Positions 43,501 to 51,124 of a DNA stretch of 64,000 nt are shown one piece after another (position 1 is the stretch's first letter; each line of letters begins with the position of its first letter). The notes below the pieces were generated by a model. It was not told the DNA's origin. It saw only the letters and a list, made by a program, of their open reading frames with translations, and ran no database searches. The DNA is from Phytopythium helicoides. Its lineage: Eukaryota > Oomycota > Peronosporomycetes > Pythiales > Pythiaceae. Position numbers and translations under genes: made by a program. The stretch covers positions 186,001 through 250,000 of the forward strand of contig JANFNE010000034.1 in NCBI GenBank assembly GCA_024867545.1, read 5' to 3'.

Positions 43501-46500
43501 ACCCGTCAGGAACTGAATCGTTGCCGTAAACCACCTGGATATCGGTAATAGGCGCGCCATCGGGTTCGCGACGGAAAAATAGATACACCTGCTTCTTTCC
43601 CCCACCGGTAGCAACTACCGCAGACGCTGCCGTTGACGCAGCCGAAGAAGCTAAAGGAGCGCTTCCGCCAACGTTCAGGTCTAGCTCAACACGCTCGTAG
43701 CCTGGAACGACCGGCTTTGGCTCCGACAGGGACGCCACCTTGACCACGAGATCAGTAATGGGAAGAAGTTTCGAGTCGGTAGCGTCACTGCTGCCTTCAA
43801 CTGCACGCTCTGGGCATCGCTTCAGACACAAGTAAACATATGGAGCACCATTGCGATCTTTGTTCAGGTCCGCGCTCAGGCGCTCGTAGCCTTGAGGGGT
43901 CGGAATATCAAGCGAAGACGAGCCCGTGATCGCGCGAATGTCCGTGATGGGGGTGTAGCGCAGGTCGATCATATTGAGCAGCAGCTCCCAGAAGTACTCG
44001 CGGTTCACTGAAGTTTTTCCGCACTCCTTGCATGACAATATCGTCGCTTGATGGCCACCAAAAATCTCAGCGATTCGATGCGTTGGGTCGTGAGCTGTGG
44101 CAAAGTCTGTCGACAGTTCTTGATGATGCACCTCATTTTCTTGCTCGATTGCCTCCATCTCTTGGGACATCGCATCGATCAGGTAGTGAGCAAAGTCAGA
44201 GGTATCTTGCTGTCTCCCGCTCACAAACTCGGGTGGGAGACATCGCTGAAGAGCATGTGTATCGATATAAGGTCGCTGCGATGCTGTCATACGCGCAAAG
44301 AGCTCTTGGATCCGAGGCAGCACTAGCTGTTGCTGCTGTTGTAGTGGATGGTTCGATGCTGTGGCTGTCGATAGTACCAAGCGACGCAACGCCTGGGTCA
44401 TGTACAAGGCCTGCAAAAAGCTGTTTTGGTAGCAGACGTTCGTCAGATTCTCCTTCATGTTAAGAAGGCCAAGGTAGAATGGCTGAAGAGTTTCACTGCT
44501 GGAGCTCCATTTGCTGGTTCCTGGGCCGGTCTGAGTGGTCTCTGGTGGCGCGAGGCCACGGAAATCCGTGACATATGGCGACGAAAGACACTTCCACTCA
44601 CCAGACCCATCACCGCGGAACCACTTGCCGTCGAAACGAGTCGCAGCCGGGTTCCACTGGAGTATGCACGCATTTTCTTGAGATTGGGAATGCTTCTTGA
44701 AGCGGCCATCAAGTCGCCAAGACCCATCCTCGGTAACCTTTGCAAGTCCATGGACCACTCCATCACGCTCCAAATACGTGCCGTAGATATACTGGCCGAC
44801 AAATCGATCCTTCAATGACAACGTCAATTTCCCAGTGGTTGTATCCCACACAGAGCTCTGAAGGGCATTGGCATCAAGAGATTGGCCCATTGCTTCTGCA
44901 ATAGTTCTTTTGTATCCATGTAGGTAGACAGTGTTGCCAACAACGGCGGACAGTTCCTCAGTTGCATTTGAGAGAGGCATTTCCGGAGCTGTAACCGGTA
45001 CAGCCAAATTGCTCGTGACGCCCGAGTCAATCTCCATGCTGATCTGTTCACTGCTCACTGACGCTGCTTGAATAACGTCTGGAACTTCGACTGCTTCAAC
45101 AACTGGTACAGCACGGGTCGTGGAGCACATGTGGCACGTCTGAGAAGAAGCGTCATTTTCCATAGTGCATGCAGAGCACGTCCATGACGATTCAGTTGCT
45201 GGGGTGCTAGTCGCTGCCGAGTACAGCGTAACGAGCCCGTCTGATTCTTTCTTTTCCTCTTGTCCAGCGCTAGCACTGGATGCACTGGGGCGTTGAGTAT
45301 CGCAGATTGAGCACTTGGTCGCACTTGCCTCATTCAGCATTGTGCAAGCTCCGCATGACCACTCCATCGGGATTGGCACAGCAGTTGGGGTAGTCGGCTT
45401 TGGGTCGACCAATACAAGCGCACGACTTGTGGACAATTCCGGTCCAGTCGCGGATGAGCTCGATGATGGAGTTGGCGCGGAATTTCCGCAAACCGAACAT
45501 AGCTTGAGACTAATTCCGTTGACGACTGTACACTTGTTGCACTGCCACTGCACGGCGTTCACAGCACGATCTAGCGCTGGATGATCCTGCTTCTTCACGG
45601 GTGTCTCACAGCTGCACGAGCCAATCGTGCGAGAGCGACAGCTACATGCAGTTGAAATGACCCCCATGGCTACAAGTTCGTGTCCTTCATGACACAAAAC
45701 TGCACAAGTTCGGCAGATACTACTGTGATGGATGAGATTGCATGTCTGGCATCCATAAGCTTCTTGCTCGATGGCACTACCATCATTTGCCACTCGCGAG
45801 CAGGTCACTCCACCGCCATCTGCAGAGTCGGCGCCGGTATTCGATTCAGCAACCCTTGAAGACTCGAACGAGCCGTACACTCTGCTCAGGATTGACAAGC
45901 TATCGTTTGACTCACTTTCCGAGAGCGCGTCCGACACCGATAGTGTCCACGATTGAAGGCGTCGCAATCCAGAAAATGAAGGCGTGGGACTTGACCCCGA
46001 CGAGCGAAGGAAAATCAAACCCGCTCGCATTGATGAGTCCTGCTTGAGTTGGAGAGCGTGCTCCAGATCAACAGCGCAGTCAAACGAAATACCATCAATA
46101 TCAACAGAAACCACTCGTTTTGGCAAAGAGTAAGCGATGCAGGCAGAGAGGATCTTGGTCTTGCTTCGCGATGGAATACGGCTTGCATGTAATAGAGGGA
46201 AAATACCGTTTTGTGTCGATGCGTAAAGCCCAAGGTTGTACGCCAGAATCTCACATGTGATCGGGTCCAACTCTGCAGCGATTTTCACAAACAGCGTGGC
46301 ATTTCCGGATGAAGTAGCATTGGTCAAATCAGGGCCTCGCGACGAAAGTGTCCCCGCAGCTTCCAAGACCAGTGGTGTGAGATCCCAGAAAGAGCTTCCA
46401 CAAATGGCGAACACTATTGTGTCGATTTGTGAAGGGTGATCACCACTAGCAGCAGTGGAATCGGGGCCGCTAAAGACCAACGAGAAGCTAGACGTAAACC

Positions 46501-48787
46501 CCCGCGTCGAAACTTCTTCCAGAGGTGTGCTTGACCAAACTGCAGCGTCACCTTGAACAACAAGACCCTTCTCACCATCCACCGATAGTAACCCGCTACC
46601 CAGAAACCCATGGCCAAGCGTTGTTGAAAACAAGTTGTGGACAGGTAGCTCAGGTATCTCGATGCTTGGTGTAAAGTCTGCCTGGCAGACGCCGAACGAC
46701 TCGGAAGCAGACTGATAGGCCTCCATGACGTTGGCGTGGTTGCCATGTTCGGTAAAATCCATCAGTAGGCGCTCAGTTTTCCCCACAAGAGGGTAGTATG
46801 CAAGCAGCTTCTCTTCGCAACCCTTCAAAGCCTGATTGATATTATGCACCTGGACGTTCGTCGAGTTTGCCGAGCATCCCCATACACGCAGATCAAAGAT
46901 AGCTCCTTGGAAGCAACTTTTGCTCGGAGCTATCGACCCGGGCGTAGCGACATCGAAGCTACCTCCCACTGTAAACAACGCAGCAGACCCGGACGGCAGT
47001 GGACCGTACCCTTCGACGTCAGGTGTCTTCTCTGCTTGACCGACGACCTGTTGGTCTATCAAGATACTCATTGTGGACGAATCCATTGACAGAGTTACAT
47101 GATAGAGTTTTCCGAACTCCAGCGAGTTGCTTGTCATCACTGTGTAACGCCCACCTGACACCTCCCAGACCAGAATACCGGAACTCGTCATCGACAGCTC
47201 AAACTCTTGTGCGTTCGCAAGCACCACCTGCTGTTCAGACCCCGAAGCTTCTGGTCGAATCCATAGCTGTACCGCATATTCAGAGTGTGAAGTTGCGGAG
47301 AGCACTGGCCGCTCCATTACCAGCACACTAGAGCCATTTCCGTGTGGAGAAAAGGCATGCATAGGTAGTTGAGATGAGTCTCTCATCTCATCATTGAGTA
47401 ACTTCAAAGGTGCTTCGAGGTCAAACCCAGTGCCAACAATCTCGCGCCGAGCCAGCCAGACACCTTGCTGTTCACCTCTCGACCACTTTATCCGAAGAAA
47501 CGAGAAGGACTGGTCGAACACAGCACAGAATGGCGCAGGGTTAGATCCAGCTGGTGAGGTGACTGCAGCTGTAGACACTGCTGACGAGCGGGCAGTACCG
47601 CACGTCGAGCACTGCGTCGCGCTTCCCTGATTCTTCATTGTACACGCTTGGCAATCCCAGTCAGGCTTTACGACCATAACTGGAGGGGGTGTAGAAGAGG
47701 AGCTGTCAGGACTGCTACTCTTGAGGATTTGTCTCCAATGTCCTTCGAGAGTCCACGGGACTTGCTCCAAAGACTGAGGGTCGGTGAGTAACACCTGCAT
47801 CGGTGGAACTCGTTGCAGCAAGTATCCATTCAACTCCACCACACTTGAATCTTTGCCCGTGATGCTTGAGCTCTGAATCGTCGCTGTTACTTCGTGCGCA
47901 AAGCAGTTGTTAAGTTTCTTGAAGAGCACGGAGCCTGCGTTTCGTGCTGCTGAAGATCCTGGCACGACGACATCGCTCCCGAATTCGTCGTGAACCCACT
48001 TTCCCTCGATTGAAGGAAAATACCGATCGATCTTCCCCGGCGGGAGAACCCACGCGGCATCTCGCAGGACGCGCTCAGCGTCCGCTATTGTCGGCCACTC
48101 GATCGAGTCGCCAAAGGCACCTCGAAGCGCCTGGTGTAGCCTCGCGTTTTCCGCCTCGTAGCCTCGATGAAAGTGTATGAGCGCGACGCAGGTGGTAACC
48201 AGCAACGATCGGTTCATGCGGCTATTGCCGGGTTTTTCGCGGTCGCTGTAGGACGCTGCCAGTGCTGTCAGCTGGTCGACATTCTGCTCGTACAGGTCCG
48301 CCGAGTGCTGGAAGCCTGCGAGTACTTCGAGCCAGAAGCTCAGCGCCTGGTCGGCCGTGTCTGCGCGCTGCACCTTGGCAAAGATCGCGCTGCTGAGCTG
48401 CGTGGACGCGAGCGCCAAGTCGTCCCAGCGCTTGGCGTACTTGAGCCCGCGGAACGTCAGGTGCGCCAGGCGCACGACGCCCGCACAGTGGAAGGACTCG
48501 TGCACGAGCAGGACGCGCAGAAGTCGCACCACGAACGCGCCCTCGGCGTCCGCCGTCGCCAGCAGCACGCCCAGGTCCTCCAGCAGCGACGGCTCCGCGA
48601 CCGCGCTCTCCACGTGTCGGTCATGCTCCTCGCCCAGCGCGTCCCAAAACGCGCGGTCCTCCTCGCTTAGCCCCAGCTCCGCGGCCACAGCCAGCACGGC
48701 GGCCGGGTCGTCGGCCCGCTGGGCGGCGCGGCCGACGGCGGCGCCGGCCTGCAGCAGCGCGCGCAGCTTGGCGGCCGCCCCGTCCAT
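40577..48787 (-). CDS. Giant ubiquitin-specific protease with MABP-like insert (2736 aa)
   Basis: One 8.2-kb exon from a true ATG. In order: a helical N-terminal region; a RanBP2-type finger (DWDCQACTMKNQ); a concanavalin/LamG-like domain (YAVQLWIRPEASGSEQQ); a UBR-box-like Cys/His cluster (YGCQTCNLIHHSSICRTC); and three more RanBP2 fingers (QWQCNKCTVVNG, EWSCGACTMLNE, SWTCSACTMEND). Then comes the USP catalytic domain. The Cys box is NLTNVCYQNSFLQALY (C1452). The first zinc-ribbon pair CKECGK is at 1586. The second, CSSCGDG, is not until 2474, and the His box TANSGHYYSF (H2587) and WIKFNDTKV follow. The gap holds about eight MABP-like repeats (PITDIRAITG, APITDIQVVYG, MPITDVQIVNG, each followed by DLN...YLC/FFRR). 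RanBP2 fingers often bind ubiquitin. The catalytic residues are intact, so it is probably an active deubiquitinase. Its substrate is unknown. Confidence 0.9.
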   Translation of the reverse strand: MDGAAAKLRALLQAGAAVGRAAQRADDPAAVLAVAAELGLSEEDRAFWDALGEEHDRHVESAVAEPSLLEDLGVLLATADAEGAFVVRLLRVLLVHESFHCAGVVRLAHLTFRGLKYAKRWDDLALASTQLSSAIFAKVQRADTADQALSFWLEVLAGFQHSADLYEQNVDQLTALAASYSDREKPGNSRMNRSLLVTTCVALIHFHRGYEAENARLHQALRGAFGDSIEWPTIADAERVLRDAAWVLPPGKIDRYFPSIEGKWVHDEFGSDVVVPGSSAARNAGSVLFKKLNNCFAHEVTATIQSSSITGKDSSVVELNGYLLQRVPPMQVLLTDPQSLEQVPWTLEGHWRQILKSSSPDSSSSTPPPVMVVKPDWDCQACTMKNQGSATQCSTCGTARSSAVSTAAVTSPAGSNPAPFCAVFDQSFSFLRIKWSRGEQQGVWLARREIVGTGFDLEAPLKLLNDEMRDSSQLPMHAFSPHGNGSSVLVMERPVLSATSHSEYAVQLWIRPEASGSEQQVVLANAQEFELSMTSSGILVWEVSGGRYTVMTSNSLEFGKLYHVTLSMDSSTMSILIDQQVVGQAEKTPDVEGYGPLPSGSAALFTVGGSFDVATPGSIAPSKSCFQGAIFDLRVWGCSANSTNVQVHNINQALKGCEEKLLAYYPLVGKTERLLMDFTEHGNHANVMEAYQSASESFGVCQADFTPSIEIPELPVHNLFSTTLGHGFLGSGLLSVDGEKGLVVQGDAAVWSSTPLEEVSTRGFTSSFSLVFSGPDSTAASGDHPSQIDTIVFAICGSSFWDLTPLVLEAAGTLSSRGPDLTNATSSGNATLFVKIAAELDPITCEILAYNLGLYASTQNGIFPLLHASRIPSRSKTKILSACIAYSLPKRVVSVDIDGISFDCAVDLEHALQLKQDSSMRAGLIFLRSSGSSPTPSFSGLRRLQSWTLSVSDALSESESNDSLSILSRVYGSFESSRVAESNTGADSADGGGVTCSRVANDGSAIEQEAYGCQTCNLIHHSSICRTCAVLCHEGHELVAMGVISTACSCRSRTIGSCSCETPVKKQDHPALDRAVNAVQWQCNKCTVVNGISLKLCSVCGNSAPTPSSSSSATGPELSTSRALVLVDPKPTTPTAVPIPMEWSCGACTMLNEASATKCSICDTQRPSASSASAGQEEKKESDGLVTLYSAATSTPATESSWTCSACTMENDASSQTCHMCSTTRAVPVVEAVEVPDVIQAASVSSEQISMEIDSGVTSNLAVPVTAPEMPLSNATEELSAVVGNTVYLHGYKRTIAEAMGQSLDANALQSSVWDTTTGKLTLSLKDRFVGQYIYGTYLERDGVVHGLAKVTEDGSWRLDGRFKKHSQSQENACILQWNPAATRFDGKWFRGDGSGEWKCLSSPYVTDFRGLAPPETTQTGPGTSKWSSSSETLQPFYLGLLNMKENLTNVCYQNSFLQALYMTQALRRLVLSTATASNHPLQQQQQLVLPRIQELFARMTASQRPYIDTHALQRCLPPEFVSGRQQDTSDFAHYLIDAMSQEMEAIEQENEVHHQELSTDFATAHDPTHRIAEIFGGHQATILSCKECGKTSVNREYFWELLLNMIDLRYTPITDIRAITGSSSLDIPTPQGYERLSADLNKDRNGAPYVYLCLKRCPERAVEGSSDATDSKLLPITDLVVKVASLSEPKPVVPGYERVELDLNVGGSAPLASSAASTAASAVVATGGGKKQVYLFFRREPDGAPITDIQVVYGNDSVPDGFKHIPIDLNQGDGTRVLLCYLSDMPITDVQIVNGGIPGYRMIDHLLNRRHDDAVKQYLSLKVGGSEPCLTDLKLVEGSRVSEFQELGWQSIGSPMSSHLDVPAPTEEGPTEGESVVSPPQLMVRRGHGNPIFAIDVFRAPRQVPKYKDYEVIDLYPTPSSNGEASSSETAGGAIALPSLSGDWMGSDVTERVRRAVRIRSESAPMSDALLIKGELDDKGELVAVATVQASWAPPSASTPDGAASPPRTAVAPVYHVTGYWTSSKTKRAQLFDMEFRPTRTALMDGQEASAYSMEGTMSDSPRVISPIAIRGIQTSHHVKVKWPISEILVLRGDERVPEGVQVLRETCSGRSGNLLAQTASPYTLYLAVRRDAQPAEGYVTDVAVIYADIDAVPEGYVCVQTTPAGHSANLNDGTAGIPVYICYRREIFNADSDASTNSKTVMDLALMWTSGSQTDSVPAGFTKIQHTPLGMEANLNQGTPGVAIHLCVAKCALSEVVQPVDHALNGEYELSAQTNSTLGFGRFVRLAVVEQLSEARTLEGSFGAVLHGYLHGAMRGVLFKTSSRLMPQRRMLLGVWNSDGGNGAATMTDVVPPNHPFQLALDDTSGELDGWWSGPESTSSASAKTSSSPTHAGNSATGSKTSSGNKGLSALGEPWRIIRDSYVRIAFKKDYGTEWQDGKLVFSERVWQHDLASMLSRFVATRTLGGDNALRCSSCGDGQSKTESRAHTVIASPPEHLIITLKRMYYDWTHQKTRKCLHDVSFDAYLTLPSLNDDEARQVGVDPGDVDVGEGNEDLSSNRRNDAKRRQYGLYGVLVHSGLTANSGHYYSFCRESDERTRELHLDDSPRAPWIKFNDTKVERSSWRELRRHVSNTVADTVYLLLYKRLHYDVPSSDEGSDLQIDEHMGVSGGDDEAMLLAKAMALSMAAATKPAEDEETKGEEDEQGSVTHDDDMDPTHNLEVNKALLKTVSVEVE

Positions 48788-48899
48788 CTCGGCTACTGCG
48801 GATCGGTCGGCTTTTCTCGGCTCCCCCCTGGCTGCGAGGCCCCGATTGGCTGAAAAGTAGGTGCGAAAATCTTTTTGAGATAAATAACGTGCACTTCTA
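48788..48899 (-). promoter_or_regulatory. Promoter region of the giant USP gene
   Basis: The 112 bp between the start of the giant USP gene and the stop of the C2/PH gene on the same strand. It carries ATTGGCTGAAAAG at 48845-48857, an inverted CCAAT box in the same 13-mer as in the condensin/CCT1 promoter. The region must also hold the C2/PH gene's 3' end, so boundaries are approximate. Confidence 0.4.
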
Positions 48900-50135
48900 C
48901 TATGGGATGAGGAGCTGCCGCCGGTGCAGGTCGATGCGGTACTCCCAGGCGCGCTGCTGCGCGCGCGTCGACACGTAGAGCGCGTACATGGTGCCGTGGC
49001 AGTAGATCTTGACGGGGAAGAGGCGGCTGAGGTCGCCCTTGAGCGGCGGCGGCCCCACGCTCGACCGCACCAGCTGGATCTTGGCGAGCTCCAGGCTCAG
49101 CAGCAACTTGGCCTTCTTGTCGTCGAACAGGTGGAAGTGCGTGTCGGTCAGCACGCCCCAGCGCGTCACCACGTCCTTGCGCGACGGCGACGCGCTCGCG
49201 GGGTTATTGGGCGTCTGCGGAGACGCCATGGGCCCGTAGCTCACCTGGCGAGACCAGAACGAGAACGACCGCGTGGGCCGCGCGAGCCGAGGTGGCGCCA
49301 GCAGGAACTGCCCCGCCTTGCATGGCAGCCGCGACGACACGGGCGTGATCTCGAGCTCTACGGTGCCCGTGACGAAGCGGTGCAGCCCGACGACCGGCTC
49401 CTCGACGGGGAACTTCCACTTGCCCAGCGGCGCCGAGAAGGATGTCGAGCGCTCCCAGCCTGTGTTCATCTGCGCGATGGCTTGCCCGAGGAAGCGCAGG
49501 CGGTTGGTCACGCTCACGCCCACAAGCGTCACGACGACGTCGCACTTGCTCGAGAACATGGGCACGAAGAAGGTGTCGTCCCACGTCGGCAGGTTCGGGT
49601 TGGTTGCGCGCGAGGTCGAGAAGTGGAACATGAAGGGTCCGAACGGCTTCTTGAGCACGCGCACGATGCAGTACGCGGCCGTCACGTCGCGGTAGTCGCA
49701 CAGCATCTCCACGTTGGTGACCCGCGTGATGCGCAGCTCCACAGGTCGTCCGCGCGCACTCAGGTGCTTGGCGAGCCGCAGGCGCAGCAGGAAGCTCTTC
49801 GCGGCGCGGCCCAGCACCCTCCCGGCCTCGGCGCGCGCGTGCCGCTCGCCCTCGGGGAAGTCATTCTCGTTGATGATGATGACGGCCGAGGCCGCGCGCC
49901 GCTTCTTGCGCTCGGCGTCGAACAGCGTCGGGTTGGCAGCCGCGCGCGCCGACTTGAGCGCCTGCAGCGCCACGGCCTGCTGCTGCTGCGGCCACGAGCG
50001 CACCGACTGCTCGTCGAACGGCGGCGTGCCGGGCATCTCGCGCTCGGTCTCGGCCTCAATCTCGGCCTCTGGCTCGGGCTCCGCGGCCTTGGGTGGCGGC
50101 AGCGGCGGCGTGGCAGGCCCCGCGCTCTGGCTCAT
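48900..50135 (-). CDS. C2 and PH domain protein
   Basis: Single exon, 411 residues from the ATG at 50135 (MSQSAGPATPPLPPP). The N-terminal 60 residues are Pro/Glu-rich. A basic helix (RVLGRAAKSFLLRLRLAKHL) resembles a degenerate IQ/amphipathic segment. Next is a C2-like beta-sandwich (VELRITRVTNVEMLCDYRDV ... LPTWDDTFFVPMFSSKCDVV ... FLGQAIAQM). A C-terminal PH-like domain follows (VVTRWGVLTDTHFHLFDD ... YALYVSTRAQQRAWEYRIDL). C2 and PH domains usually bind phosphoinositide membranes, so a peripheral membrane or signalling adaptor is likely, but no enzyme domain is present. The calcium-binding aspartates of a typical C2 are not clearly there. The frame stays open upstream to 50594 with other ATGs (about 50192 and 50309); that part reads as leader. 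Confidence 0.72.
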   Translation of the reverse strand: MSQSAGPATPPLPPPKAAEPEPEAEIEAETEREMPGTPPFDEQSVRSWPQQQQAVALQALKSARAAANPTLFDAERKKRRAASAVIIINENDFPEGERHARAEAGRVLGRAAKSFLLRLRLAKHLSARGRPVELRITRVTNVEMLCDYRDVTAAYCIVRVLKKPFGPFMFHFSTSRATNPNLPTWDDTFFVPMFSSKCDVVVTLVGVSVTNRLRFLGQAIAQMNTGWERSTSFSAPLGKWKFPVEEPVVGLHRFVTGTVELEITPVSSRLPCKAGQFLLAPPRLARPTRSFSFWSRQVSYGPMASPQTPNNPASASPSRKDVVTRWGVLTDTHFHLFDDKKAKLLLSLELAKIQLVRSSVGPPPLKGDLSRLFPVKIYCHGTMYALYVSTRAQQRAWEYRIDLHRRQLLIP

Positions 50136-51124
50136 GGCGCTGACGGCGGACAGTGGAGGCGGGCGGGGGCAAGTTGGCGACTGCCGCCTCATTCGGACCT
50201 CTCTCTCGTGCGGGAGAAAAGCCTGCCGCGGGTACGCGGTTTCGGATTGGGAGCTGCTCGGTTCACTTGGGTTTTGTATGGAGAAGCCTCCCACTGTCAG
50301 AATGGACGGCATCCAGCTGGACTCGAGCTGGGACCGGAGATGATCAGAGCGCGCTGGACGCCGCGCCGCTTCGAGAGGAGCAGGGAGGGCGAGGCGCGCG
50401 TGGCGTCTCCAGGCGAGGACACAGCGAGCTAGTGTGGACTCGTTGGCGAGATCAGTAAAGGGCGGAACGAAAGATGGATGGATGGAAGGAAAGCAGCGAT
50501 GCAAGATGCGGCCGCGATGGCTGTCGACGAAGCGGGTGTCAGTACCAGCGTAAACAGCGAGCAGCAAAAGAAATCGTATGCACCCAGTTGTCACAAGCTA
50601 GCCATGATGCGGCGTGATATCATCGCTTGCTCTTGTGGGGCACAAAGCTGCGGCTGCATCAGCACCTGGGTCTCGAATGATTCAGAATGAGCAGCTCGCT
50701 CGCTAGTACTACATCCCATCGAGGCAAGCATGTTTGAGGCAAGCTTGTTAGTGTCGACTGTGTCGATGTGTACCAACGGCATCCACTCACTGTCGCCACC
50801 CGCAACGATTCGCTCGGCTGTCTGCTTTCCAAAGCTCTCGCAGAAAACACAACATGTACAACAACACGCGAGGTGATAAAACAGAGGCTTCAAGCCTGGG
50901 GGCCTCCGCGCTCGCCTCGCGTGTTGTTGATCAGGGGAACTGCGTTGCAGTGCTCACTGGCAACAACGTCATTGCGCACACGTCGCAGGCAATCCGCACC
51001 TTGCCCCTCAAAAGTAATCCCCTCCCTTTTGCTGTCCATTGTCGCGGGCCAGTCAAGCGTCTCCAGCCAAGGCGGCACCGCTCACCCACCGCTGCTCTGC
51101 TCTCGCCTCGCCCAGCGCTTCGCC
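50136..51124. other. Divergent ~1-kb intergenic region
   Basis: This lies between the starts of the C2/PH gene (-) and the NSUN2-like gene (+), so it should hold both promoters and leaders. Both neighbouring frames stay open into it (to 50594 and back to 50768) but read as non-conserved sequence. A short GATG-rich run (GATGGATGGATGG near 50473) recalls the satellite units but is too short to link them. No gene is supported. Confidence 0.45.

Noticed and set aside
48924..50432. 502-codon plus-strand frame antisense to the C2/PH gene
   Set aside because: Arg/His/Leu-rich composition typical of the complementary strand of a GC-rich gene. The minus strand shows C2 and PH patterns.
50768..51124. 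N-terminal extension of the NSUN2-like gene
   Set aside because: The extension is unlike NSUN2 proteins, and the ATG at 51125 starts a lysine/arginine-rich segment where the family begins.
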